Part shown: piece after piece, positions 32,254 through 39,529 of the stretch | How the letters are laid out: each line of letters starts with the position of its first letter | Numbering within the stretch: position 1 is the stretch's first letter | From: Clostridia bacterium | GTDB lineage: Bacteria; Bacillota; Clostridia; Christensenellales; Aristaeellaceae | Direction of reading: 5' to 3' | NCBI GenBank assembly: GCA_017552535.1 | Contig: JAFZPV010000062.1 | Span: forward strand, 53,034-117,033 | DNA: 64,000 nucleotides | Notes under the pieces: generated by a model | The model's input: the letters and a program-made list of their open reading frames with translations, nothing else | Told to the model about the DNA's origin: nothing | Database searches by the model: none | Position numbers and translations under genes: made by a program

Positions 32254-33318
32254 ATGAGCCGGTATCTCAGCGAAAGATTCGCTTCGCTTGAGCCTTACAC
32301 GCCGGGCGAGCAGCCCCGGGACATGGCGTACGTAAAGCTAAACACCAACGAGTCGCCGTTCCCGCCCCCGCCGGAAGCGACCCGGGCCGCCGCCCGGGCA
32401 GCCGAGCGCCTGAACCTGTATTCCGATCCGCGCCTTACGTGTCTGCGAAAGGAGCTTTCGCGGGTGTACGGCGTACAGGAAGAAAACGTCCTGTGCTTTA
32501 ACGGCTCCGACGAAGCGCTGCTTCTGTGCTTCATGGCTTTCTGCGACGGGCAGCATCCCGCGGCCTTCGCGGACATCACCTACGGCCTGTATCCGGTTCT
32601 GGCAAAGGTCACGGGCGCGCCCTTCGAGGTGATCCCGCTTAAGGACGATCTCACGCTTAACGTAAATGATTATGTCGGCATCGGCAAAACGGTATTTATC
32701 GCCAACCCCAATGCGCCCACGGGCATCGCGCTTGCGCCGGAAGAGATACGCCGTATCGCCCAAAGCAACCCGCAAAATGCGGTGGTGGTGGACGAAGCCT
32801 ACGTGGACTTCGGCGCCGAAAGCTGCCTGGGTCTGCTGGATCAATGTGAGAACCTCGTGATCGTGCGCACGTTCTCCAAGTCCCGTTCGATGGCGGGGGC
32901 GCGCCTGGGCTTCGTGATCGCCGGGGAGGAACTGATCCGGGACCTGGACGCCCTGCGCTATTCTGTAAATCCCTACAACGTCAACAGCATGACCCTGGCG
33001 GCGGGGGAGGCGACGGTGAAAAACGAAGCCTGGATGCATTCCTGCGTGCAGACGATATGCTTGAACCGCGCCTGGACGGAGAAGGAGCTCAAAGCCCTCG
33101 GCTTTGAAATGACCCCGTCCAAAGCCAATTTCCTGTTCGTCCGCCATCCCCGCATCGGCGGAAAGGAGCTGTACCTCAAACTGAAGGCCCGGGGCGTGCT
33201 GGTGCGCCACTTTGACAGGGACCGCATCCGCGATTTCAACCGCGTCACGGTGGGCTCCCTGGACGATATGAAGGCGCTGGTGCGCGAGACCAAAGCCATA
33301 CTGGAGGAGATCAAATGA
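32254..33318 (+). CDS. hisC: Histidinol-phosphate aminotransferase
   Basis: A fold-type I PLP aminotransferase (354 residues) that converts imidazole acetol phosphate to histidinol phosphate with glutamate. It shows KLNTNESPFPPPP, NPNAPTGIA, VVDEAYVDFG and the PLP-lysine segment VRTFSKSRSMAGARLGFVI. It starts at the base after the hisD stop and overlaps hisB by 4 bp. Confidence 0.96.
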   Translation: MSRYLSERFASLEPYTPGEQPRDMAYVKLNTNESPFPPPPEATRAAARAAERLNLYSDPRLTCLRKELSRVYGVQEENVLCFNGSDEALLLCFMAFCDGQHPAAFADITYGLYPVLAKVTGAPFEVIPLKDDLTLNVNDYVGIGKTVFIANPNAPTGIALAPEEIRRIAQSNPQNAVVVDEAYVDFGAESCLGLLDQCENLVIVRTFSKSRSMAGARLGFVIAGEELIRDLDALRYSVNPYNVNSMTLAAGEATVKNEAWMHSCVQTICLNRAWTEKELKALGFEMTPSKANFLFVRHPRIGGKELYLKLKARGVLVRHFDRDRIRDFNRVTVGSLDDMKALVRETKAILEEIK

Positions 33319-33902
33319 GACAGTCTGAAATCACCCGTCTGACCGGCGAGACCGACATCCGCCTGAAGCTTGAACTGGACGGCTCCGGCAAAAGTGAAAT
33401 AAACACGGGCGTGGGTTTTCTCGACCATATGCTGGCGGCTTTCGCCAAGCACGCCCGCTTCGACCTTGCCGTTTGCTGCAAGGGGGATACGCAGGTGGAC
33501 GACCACCACTCGGTGGAAGATGTCGGCATCGCCCTGGGGCAGGCCTTCCTGGAAGCGCTGGGGGACAAAAAGGGCATTTCCCGCTTCGGCTGTTTTCTGC
33601 TGCCCATGGACGAAGCGCTGGTGATGAGCGCGGCGGATATTTCCGGCCGGGCGCATCTGGAATTTGACGTGCCCATGCCCTGTCAAAAGGTGGGCTCCTT
33701 CGATACGGAGCTGGTTAAGGAATTCTTCCTGGGGTTCGTGCGCTCTGCCCGGATCACCCTGCACCTGAAGCTCATGAGCGGCGAAAACACCCACCACATC
33801 ATCGAGGCCGCCTTCAAGTCCGCCGCCCGAAGCCTTAAGCAGGCAGTGAGCCCGGACGCCGCTTTCCCGGACGACGTGCCGTCCACCAAAGGAGTGCTGT
33901 GA
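33315..33902 (+). CDS. hisB: Imidazoleglycerol-phosphate dehydratase
   Basis: The 195-residue monofunctional enzyme uses Mn2+ to dehydrate IGP. Metal-binding motifs GFLDHMLAAFAKHARFDL, DDHHSVEDVGIALGQA and HHIIEAAFKSAAR are intact. It overlaps hisC (ATGA). A separate histidinol phosphatase is not present in this operon and must lie elsewhere. Confidence 0.97.
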   Translation: MRQSEITRLTGETDIRLKLELDGSGKSEINTGVGFLDHMLAAFAKHARFDLAVCCKGDTQVDDHHSVEDVGIALGQAFLEALGDKKGISRFGCFLLPMDEALVMSAADISGRAHLEFDVPMPCQKVGSFDTELVKEFFLGFVRSARITLHLKLMSGENTHHIIEAAFKSAARSLKQAVSPDAAFPDDVPSTKGVL

Positions 33903-34522
33903 TGATCGCGATCGTCGATTACGGCGTGGGCAACCTGTTTTCGCTGGAATGCTCCTTCCAGGCTATCGGCCAGAGGGCAGTGGTCACGAACGACCCGGAG
34001 GTGATCCGCGCCGCGGACAGGCTCGTGCTGCCGGGCGTAGGCGCCTTCGGGGACGCAGCGGAGAAACTGAAAAAAACGGGCCTTGGCGAAACGGTAAAGC
34101 GGGAAGCCGCAGGCGGGAAGCCGCTGCTGGGCATATGCCTGGGCATGCAGCTGCTGTTTGAAAACAGCTTCGAGTTCGGCTTCCACGCGGGCCTGGGCCT
34201 GCTGAAGGGGTCGGTAAAGCCGATCTCCGAGGTGATCCCGGCCTTCCTCAAGATCCCCCAGATCGGCTGGAACGCCCTTTCCATCCTGCGCCCGTCGCCC
34301 CTGTTCCGCTTTATCCGGAATGGGGACTATGTATACTTCGTGCATTCCTATCACGCCGCGGGATGCGAGGATTCGCTCCTGGCCACCTGCGATTACGGCG
34401 CGCCGCTCACCGCGGCGGTCCAGAAGGCGAACGTGTTCGGCTGCCAGTTCCATCCCGAGAAGAGCGGGAGCGTGGGCCTGAGTATCCTCAGGGCCTTCTG
34501 CGGGGAGGAGGAAGCATGCTGA
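33902..34522 (+). CDS. hisH: Imidazole glycerol phosphate synthase, glutaminase subunit
   Basis: A class I glutamine amidotransferase (206 residues) feeding ammonia to HisF. The nucleophile is in PLLGICLGMQLLF (Cys), and His and Glu lie in GCQFHPEKSG. ATG 33902 overlaps the hisB TGA by one base; a GTG at 33899 directly before it is an alternative. AAGGAG lies at 33889-33894. The end overlaps hisA by 7 bp. Confidence 0.96.
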   Translation: MIAIVDYGVGNLFSLECSFQAIGQRAVVTNDPEVIRAADRLVLPGVGAFGDAAEKLKKTGLGETVKREAAGGKPLLGICLGMQLLFENSFEFGFHAGLGLLKGSVKPISEVIPAFLKIPQIGWNALSILRPSPLFRFIRNGDYVYFVHSYHAAGCEDSLLATCDYGAPLTAAVQKANVFGCQFHPEKSGSVGLSILRAFCGEEEAC

Positions 34523-35229
34523 TCTTTCCGGCCATAGACCTGGTGGGCGGTCAGGCGGTGCGCCTGTACAGGGGCGATTACAAACAGATGACTGTGTACG
34601 ACCCTGCCCCCGAAAACACGGCCCGCGCTTTCCGGGATATGGGCATGGACTGCGTGCACATCGTGGACCTGGAAGGCGCGCGGGACGGCGGCACCCCGAA
34701 CTTCGACGCGGTATGCCGTATCAAGCGGGAAAGCGGGCTGTTCTGCGAGATCGGCGGAGGCATACGCACGCTGGACACCGTGGAAAAGTATCTGTCTGCC
34801 GGGCTCGACCGCGTGATCCTGGGCACGGCGGCGTTCACCGACAAAGCATTTTTGCGTGCCTGCCTGAGTAAGTACGCGGACCGCATCGCCGTAGGCCTGG
34901 ACATCCGGGACGGGAAGCCCTCCGTAAGGGGCTGGCTGGAAACGGTGGACGCGGACGCCTTCGACTTTGCCGCGGAGCTCTGCGGCATAGGCGTAAAAAC
35001 GCTGATCTGCACCGATATCTCCCGGGACGGCGCCATGCGCGGGGCAAACCGTGAACTGTACAGGCGCCTGTCAGAATCGCTGAAGGTGAACATCACGGCA
35101 AGCGGCGGCGTGAGCACCCTTGAAGACGTGAAGGCTTTAAGGCGCATGAACCTGTACGGCGCCATCATCGGCAAGGCGTACTATGAAGGCACCGTGGATC
35201 TGAAAGAGGCGAAGGAGGCGGCAAGGTGA
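34516..35229 (+). CDS. hisA: ProFAR isomerase
   Basis: A (beta/alpha)8 isomerase of 237 residues acting on ProFAR. It has MLIFPAIDLVGGQAVRLYRG with the catalytic Asp in AIDL, the phosphate loop IGGGIRTLDTVE, CTDISRDGAMRG with the second Asp, and NITASGGVSTLEDV. ATG 34516 lies inside hisH after GGAGGAGG; the long in-frame extension upstream is a shadow of hisH. Confidence 0.97.
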   Translation: MLIFPAIDLVGGQAVRLYRGDYKQMTVYDPAPENTARAFRDMGMDCVHIVDLEGARDGGTPNFDAVCRIKRESGLFCEIGGGIRTLDTVEKYLSAGLDRVILGTAAFTDKAFLRACLSKYADRIAVGLDIRDGKPSVRGWLETVDADAFDFAAELCGIGVKTLICTDISRDGAMRGANRELYRRLSESLKVNITASGGVSTLEDVKALRRMNLYGAIIGKAYYEGTVDLKEAKEAAR

Positions 35230-35984
35230 TCACCAAACGCATCATACCCTGTCTGGACGTGAAGGACGGGCGCGTGGTGAAGGGAGTGAACTTCCTGAAC
35301 CTCAAAAACGTGGCCTCCCCCGTGGAACTGGCCGAGGCCTATTCCCAGGGCGGCGCGGACGAGCTGGTGTTTTACGACATCACCGCCTCCGCCGAGGGCC
35401 GCGCCCTGTTTACGGACATCCTGGCCGAGACCGCCCGGCGCGTGTTCATCCCCCTCACGGTGGGCGGCGGCATCAATACGGTGAACGATTTCGAACGGGT
35501 GCTGTCCTGCGGCGCGGACAAGGTGAGCGTCAACAGCGGCGCCATCCGCGATCCCGGGCTGATCGAAAGGGCGGCGAAGCTCTACGGCAGCCAGTGCGTG
35601 GTGCTGTCCGCCGACATCAAGCGCGTGGACGGCGCCTACCGGGTGTTCGCCAAGGGCTTTCGGGAGGATACGGGGCTGGAGGCCATATCGTGGCTCAGGC
35701 GCGGCGTGGACATGGGCGCGGGCGAGATCGTGGTGAACTCCATAGACACCGACGGCGTCAAAAAGGGCTTCGACCTGGAACTGCTCAGGGAGGTCACGCA
35801 GGCGGTGAACGTGCCGGTGATCGCCTCGGGCGGCGCGGGCAGCATACAGGACTTCATCGAGCTGTTCAAAACCCTGCCCGGCGTGGACGCGGGCTTAGCG
35901 GCCTCGATCTTCCATTATTCCGAAGTCTCGATCATGGATCTGAAAAAAGAAATGGCGCTGCGGGGCATCCCGGTGCGGCTGTGA
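35226..35984 (+). CDS. hisF: Imidazole glycerol phosphate synthase, cyclase subunit
   Basis: HisF condenses PRFAR with ammonia from HisH to give IGP and AICAR. The 252-residue (beta/alpha)8 protein shows RIIPCLDVKDGRVVKGVNF (catalytic Asp), DITASAEGR, VGGGINTVNDF, NSIDTDGVKKGFDLEL and ASGGAGSIQDF. The GTG start at 35226 overlaps the hisA stop by 4 bp. Confidence 0.98.
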   Translation: MITKRIIPCLDVKDGRVVKGVNFLNLKNVASPVELAEAYSQGGADELVFYDITASAEGRALFTDILAETARRVFIPLTVGGGINTVNDFERVLSCGADKVSVNSGAIRDPGLIERAAKLYGSQCVVLSADIKRVDGAYRVFAKGFREDTGLEAISWLRRGVDMGAGEIVVNSIDTDGVKKGFDLELLREVTQAVNVPVIASGGAGSIQDFIELFKTLPGVDAGLAASIFHYSEVSIMDLKKEMALRGIPVRL

Positions 35985-35993
35985 GGTGACAAT

Positions 35994-36641
35994 ATGATAG
36001 ACGTAAATGAACTCAGGTTCGACGAAAACGGCCTGATCCCCGCCGTGGTGGCGGACTGGATCACGAAAAAAGTGCTTACCCTCGCGTATATGAACCGTGA
36101 AAGCCTGGAGATCACCATGCAGAAGGGCCTGACCTGCTTCTGGTCGCGCTCGAGAAAGCAGCTGTGGCTCAAGGGGGAGACCAGCGGCAACTACCAGCAC
36201 GTGGTGTCCATCACGGCGGACTGCGACAGGGACGCGCTGGTGGTGCTGGTAAAGCCGGACGGCCCCGCCTGCCACCTCGGCACGGAAAGCTGCTTCGAAT
36301 ATCCCGTGTGGGAAAGCGACGAGCTGCACGAGTTTTCCTACGAGGGCCTGATGAAGCTCATCGAGGGCCGGAAGACCGAAAAGAAGGAAGGCTCCTATAC
36401 CACCTATCTTTTCGAGAAAGGCCTGGACAAGATCCTCAAAAAGGTGGGGGAAGAGAGCACGGAAGTGATCATCGCCGCCAAGGCCGAGGACAAAAAGGAG
36501 ACGATCTACGAGATCGCAGACCTGGCCTACCACGTGATGGTGCTCATGACCCAGGCGGGCATCACCCTGGAGGACATCCATCAGGAGCTCGCCTCCCGCC
36601 ACGTGATCGACAAAAAGGTGAAGCAGGAGAAGATGACCTGA
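35994..36641 (+). CDS. hisIE: Bifunctional phosphoribosyl-AMP cyclohydrolase / phosphoribosyl-ATP pyrophosphatase
   Basis: A natural HisI-HisE fusion of 215 residues. The HisI domain (about 1-110) has [32 protein letters not shown] and metal-binding cysteines in [12 protein letters not shown]. The HisE domain (about 120-205) is helical, with [33 protein letters not shown]. It catalyses steps 2 and 3 of the pathway and closes the operon. The next gene has its own promoter 30 bp downstream. Confidence 0.97.
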   Translation: MIDVNELRFDENGLIPAVVADWITKKVLTLAYMNRESLEITMQKGLTCFWSRSRKQLWLKGETSGNYQHVVSITADCDRDALVVLVKPDGPACHLGTESCFEYPVWESDELHEFSYEGLMKLIEGRKTEKKEGSYTTYLFEKGLDKILKKVGEESTEVIIAAKAEDKKETIYEIADLAYHVMVLMTQAGITLEDIHQELASRHVIDKKVKQEKMT

Positions 36642-36671
36642 AAGAGCCGCCCCGGAAAGCTGCGAAAGATG

Positions 36672-36700
36672 ATGACAAGCGCTTTGGCCTATGGTATAAT
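36672..36700 (+). promoter_or_regulatory. Promoter of LRR lipoprotein
   Basis: ATGACA (36672-36677), 17 bp, TATAAT (36695-36700), 32 bp before ATG 36733, with GGAGGG before the start. Confidence 0.75.
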
Positions 36701-36732
36701 CAGCTTACAGGATTGTCTGTAAGGAGGGCCGC

Positions 36733-37341
36733 ATGAAAAAGACGCTGTTCATCTGCTTTCTGCTGATACCGGCACTGGCGCTGGGCGGCTGCGGTTTGTT
36801 CGGCAGGGAATACGCTTACCGCAAGCTCTCAGACGGCACGGTGGAGATCACAAAGTATAACGGAAAAGCCGAGGTGCTGGAGATCCCTTCCCAGCTGGAC
36901 GGGAAAACCGTCACGAGCATAGGCACTTACGCGTTTTCGGACTGTAACAGCTTAAGATCGGTCACGATCCCCGGCAGCGTGAAGAATATTGGCGAATTGG
37001 CGTTTTTGTTCTGCGGGAACCTGACCACGGTAACGCTCGGGAAGGGCGTGACGAAAATCGGCGATTCCGCGTTTTCCAATTGTCGGGTGCTGACCTCAGT
37101 CACGATCCCTGACGGCGTGACTGACATAGGCGATTATGCTTTTTATATCTGCGAGATGCTGACATCGATATCGCTTCCGTACAGCGTGAGGCATATAGGC
37201 AAAGATGCTTTCAGCGTGCAGAAGACAGGCAGTGGTTCTTTTACGGCTCCCATCGAAGGGCTTACCGTCAGCCTGCAGGAGGATTCCTACGCGGAACAAT
37301 ATTGCCGTGAAAACGGTATAAAGTACGTATATTCCGACTGA
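36733..37341 (+). CDS. Leucine-rich repeat (BspA-like) surface lipoprotein
   Basis: A 202-residue exported protein. The signal peptide ends in a lipobox-like LALGGC with C20 as the lipid site. After a strand pair (YRKLSDGTVEITKYNG) come about four LRR_5/BspA-type repeats of 23 residues (VTSIGTYAFSDCNSLRSVTI, KNIGELAFLFCGNLTTVTL, TKIGDSAFSNCRVLTSVTI, TDIGDYAFYICEMLTSISL). The end, YAEQYCRENGIKYVYSD, is the usual closing motif of these proteins. BspA-like proteins are common cell-surface adhesion or binding proteins of gut bacteria. Alone, with its own promoter and terminator. Confidence 0.9.
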   Translation: MKKTLFICFLLIPALALGGCGLFGREYAYRKLSDGTVEITKYNGKAEVLEIPSQLDGKTVTSIGTYAFSDCNSLRSVTIPGSVKNIGELAFLFCGNLTTVTLGKGVTKIGDSAFSNCRVLTSVTIPDGVTDIGDYAFYICEMLTSISLPYSVRHIGKDAFSVQKTGSGSFTAPIEGLTVSLQEDSYAEQYCRENGIKYVYSD

Positions 37342-37392
37342 TAGGGTCGGTTCAGAGATTAACGCCTAAAAGCCAAACCGCGCATTCCATGC

Positions 37393-37418
37393 CCGCCGGC
37401 ATCTGCCGGCGGTCTTTT
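37393..37418 (+). terminator. Terminator of LRR lipoprotein
   Basis: CCGCCGGC-ATCT-GCCGGCGG followed by TCTTTT. An overlapping hairpin GGTCTTTT-catc-AAAAGACC (37411-37430) and a further GGGGCT/AGCCCC hairpin (37442-37460) follow before repeat copy D. Confidence 0.78.
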
Positions 37419-37469
37419 CATCAAAAGACCAAAAACAAACCGGGGCTGCTGCAGAGCCCCGTAATTCTT

Positions 37470-37763
37470 AAGGAGGTTTGGAGGGGCAGCGCCCCTTTAT
37501 TTCAATCCGCAGGGCCAGCTTTGCCGGCCCGAGGAGCGATTTTTGCGCCGGGAGCGCAGCAAAGCGGAGACGACCAGAGCAAAGAATCGCTACATTGCAG
37601 TTTTTGCTAAAACTCCGCAGAGTTTTAGCAAAAACTGAAAACCTGTCTCTACATCCGGAAACCATCAGGCGTTTCGGAAAACAAACAATCAAATGTATCC
37701 AAAACCAAACTGCCGGGAATGAAATCCCATTTCATTCCCGGCGAAAATCTGCCCTGCAGCCCG
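37470..37763 (-). repeat. Hairpin-chain repeat, copy D (short form, minus orientation)
   Basis: Element direction is leftward; it begins within 2 bp of the stop of the minus-strand XRE gene. Elements: partial leading hairpin (GGGCTGCAGGGCAG), H1 with GCCGGGAATGAAAT ggg ATTTCATTCCCGGC, and H2 as a perfect 18-bp stem (CAGTTTTTGCTAAAACTC with its complement, 37598-37637) capped by TGCG in element orientation. H3 is of the second type (GCGATT.../...AATCGC), then H4 GGGCCGGC-AAA-GCTGGCCC and H5. With copy E it forms a subtype distinct from A/B/C. Confidence 0.85.
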
Positions 37764-37764
37764 T

Positions 37765-39324
37765 TTAAATCGCGTCGTTCACCGCATTCATCAGCGCCCA
37801 GTCGCCCCGGGCGATGGCGGTCTTGCACACGGCCTTCACGCAGTCGCGGCTGGCGGTGCGGGCGTAGAGCCTCAGGGCGTCCAGGGCTTCTTTCCCGCCG
37901 TCCAGGGCCTTGGATATCACCATATCGGAGATTTCCTCATCCGCGAAGGGGGAAAGGTCGCTCACCCGCGCCCAGAGCCCCTCGTCGCACAGCTTTTCCA
38001 GCAGGCCTTTGTGCGCCTCCGCGTCTAGGTACGGCGCGGCGTTCAGAACGACGTCGGCGGCTTCCGCCTGGCCGAGCTCCCGGGAGGCGGAGAGGGCGAT
38101 GCTTTTGAGCAGCTCCTGATCCCGGATGGAGGAAAGGTTCTGCTTGAGCCACAGCCAGTTGCGGGCTTCCAGCGCGGCGGACGCGATCTGGTCCCGCAGC
38201 GCGTCCTTGTCTTCCGGCTGAACGTCTGAAGGGGCAGGGCCTTCTTCGGGAGTCTGCGCTTCGTCTGCATCCGCCGGGCGCTCTTCCCCGCGGCTTTCTT
38301 CGTTTGCCGGGGCCTCTTCGGGCGCTTCGGGTTCTTCGGACACTGCGTCTTCCGCCTGTTCCGGCTCCGCGTGCTGCGCCTCCATGGTCTGGGCGAAGTT
38401 CACCGCGGCGTCCCGGAGCTTTCCGAACAGGCTCTCCGCGCCGGCCTTCGCCTTGTCGGCAAAGTCGTTCACGGCGGGGGAGGAGGCCGCGCGCCTCACG
38501 CCGTTCACCGCGTCCACCAGCGTGTCCACCATTCCCCTTTTCAGGAAGGGGGCCAGCTTTTTAAGGGACGCCATGTCCAGCGTGTCGGCGTTTTCCATGA
38601 CCAGGCGGAACAGATGCTCCTTTTTGAGGAAGGGCGCGAAGGACGAAAGCTGCTCCGCAGTGAGGGGAGAGACCTGACGCAGCTTTTCGCCCAGCGTTTC
38701 CTGCGTAAGGAAGGGCGCCAGATGCAAAAGCGTCTTCCGGTCGATGGGGCCCTGATACGCTTCCACCATCGCGCTGATCTTTTCGCGGCTCATGAAGGGC
38801 GCCAGGTCCACCAGGGCTTCCAGGCTCATGGGGTTTTCATCTGCGCCGTCTTTTACTTCGGGCGCGAAGGCGCTTTCTTCGGCACCGTCGTCCTCTTCGG
38901 CGTCTTCCTCTTCGTCGTCCTCATCGCCGCCCAGGGCGCTTTTGCAGGCGTCAAATGCGTTTGACAGCGCGCCGCCCACGCGGCTGAAGATGGCGTTTCC
39001 GATCTCGGAGGCGGTCTGCGCCGTGCGTTTCGCCGCTTCCTTCAGCCCTTCCACCACATCGGGATCGAACAGCGGCTCGTCTTTGGCGGGTTCGGCGGCC
39101 TGCTCCGGTTCGGCGGGCTGCTTCAGAAGCTGCTCCATCGTCACTCCGAACAGGCGTGAAATATTCAGAAGGGATTCGATGTCCGGCAGCGCGGCGCCGG
39201 TCTCCCACTTGGACACTGCCTGATGGGAAACGCCCAGCGCGGCGGCCAGCTGCTGCTGCGTCATGCGGAAACTGACGCGCAGACGGGCGATGTTTTCACC
39301 CACATATTTATTGTTGATAGGCAT
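37765..39324 (-). CDS. XRE HTH protein with tandem APFL-motif helical repeats
   Basis: Residues 1-70 are a Cro/CI helix-turn-helix (VGENIARLRVSFRMTQQQLA, VSHQAVSKWETGAALPDIES). After an acidic linker come tandem repeats of about 30 residues with the core LxxLAPFLxxExLxxLV: DLAPFMSREKISAMV, HLAPFLTQETLGEKL, SFAPFLKKEHLFRLV and KLAPFLKRGMVDTLV. A second acidic low-complexity region follows, then a C-terminal helical part with degenerate versions (NAAPYLDAEAHKGLLE, DLSPFADEEISDMVI). No transmembrane segment was seen. ATG 39324 is chosen (AAGGAGG 8 nt upstream). It looks like a DNA-binding protein with an alpha-solenoid sensor. It is divergent from htpG. Function unknown. Confidence 0.8.
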   Translation of the reverse strand: MPINNKYVGENIARLRVSFRMTQQQLAAALGVSHQAVSKWETGAALPDIESLLNISRLFGVTMEQLLKQPAEPEQAAEPAKDEPLFDPDVVEGLKEAAKRTAQTASEIGNAIFSRVGGALSNAFDACKSALGGDEDDEEEDAEEDDGAEESAFAPEVKDGADENPMSLEALVDLAPFMSREKISAMVEAYQGPIDRKTLLHLAPFLTQETLGEKLRQVSPLTAEQLSSFAPFLKKEHLFRLVMENADTLDMASLKKLAPFLKRGMVDTLVDAVNGVRRAASSPAVNDFADKAKAGAESLFGKLRDAAVNFAQTMEAQHAEPEQAEDAVSEEPEAPEEAPANEESRGEERPADADEAQTPEEGPAPSDVQPEDKDALRDQIASAALEARNWLWLKQNLSSIRDQELLKSIALSASRELGQAEAADVVLNAAPYLDAEAHKGLLEKLCDEGLWARVSDLSPFADEEISDMVISKALDGGKEALDALRLYARTASRDCVKAVCKTAIARGDWALMNAVNDAI

Positions 39325-39357
39325 TGCATTGTCCTCCTTTTCCATGTCGCTGTGCGC

Positions 39358-39393
39358 AGTATACCACATTCAACCATCGGTTGCAAGCAACCG
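39358..39393 (-). promoter_or_regulatory. Promoter of APFL-repeat regulator with overlapping palindrome
   Basis: Minus-strand TTGCAA (39386-39381), 17 bp, TATACT (39363-39358). The -35 lies inside the palindrome CGGTTGC-AA-GCAACCG (39378-39393), a likely operator for autoregulation by the XRE protein. Confidence 0.7.
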
Positions 39394-39438
39394 TTAGTAG
39401 AATTTACAAACGTCTAACCTGCGCCGAAGTGTAAAATA

Positions 39439-39465
39439 TTAGCACTCTTATATGTTGAGTGCTAA
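39439..39465. promoter_or_regulatory. CIRCE operator (HrcA) upstream of htpG
   Basis: TTAGCACTC - 9 nt - GAGTGCTAA, exact CIRCE consensus. It ends 7 bp before the -35 hexamer of the htpG promoter at 39473. Confidence 0.96.
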
Positions 39466-39472
39466 AAATCTC

Positions 39473-39501
39473 TTGACGAAACCTGCTGCAAGGTATACAA
39501 T
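39473..39501 (+). promoter_or_regulatory. Sigma-A promoter of htpG
   Basis: TTGACG (39473-39478), 17 bp, TACAAT (39496-39501); leader of about 22 nt to ATG 39530. Confidence 0.8.
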
Positions 39502-39529
39502 TGCACCATCACATCAGGAGGCGATACAT

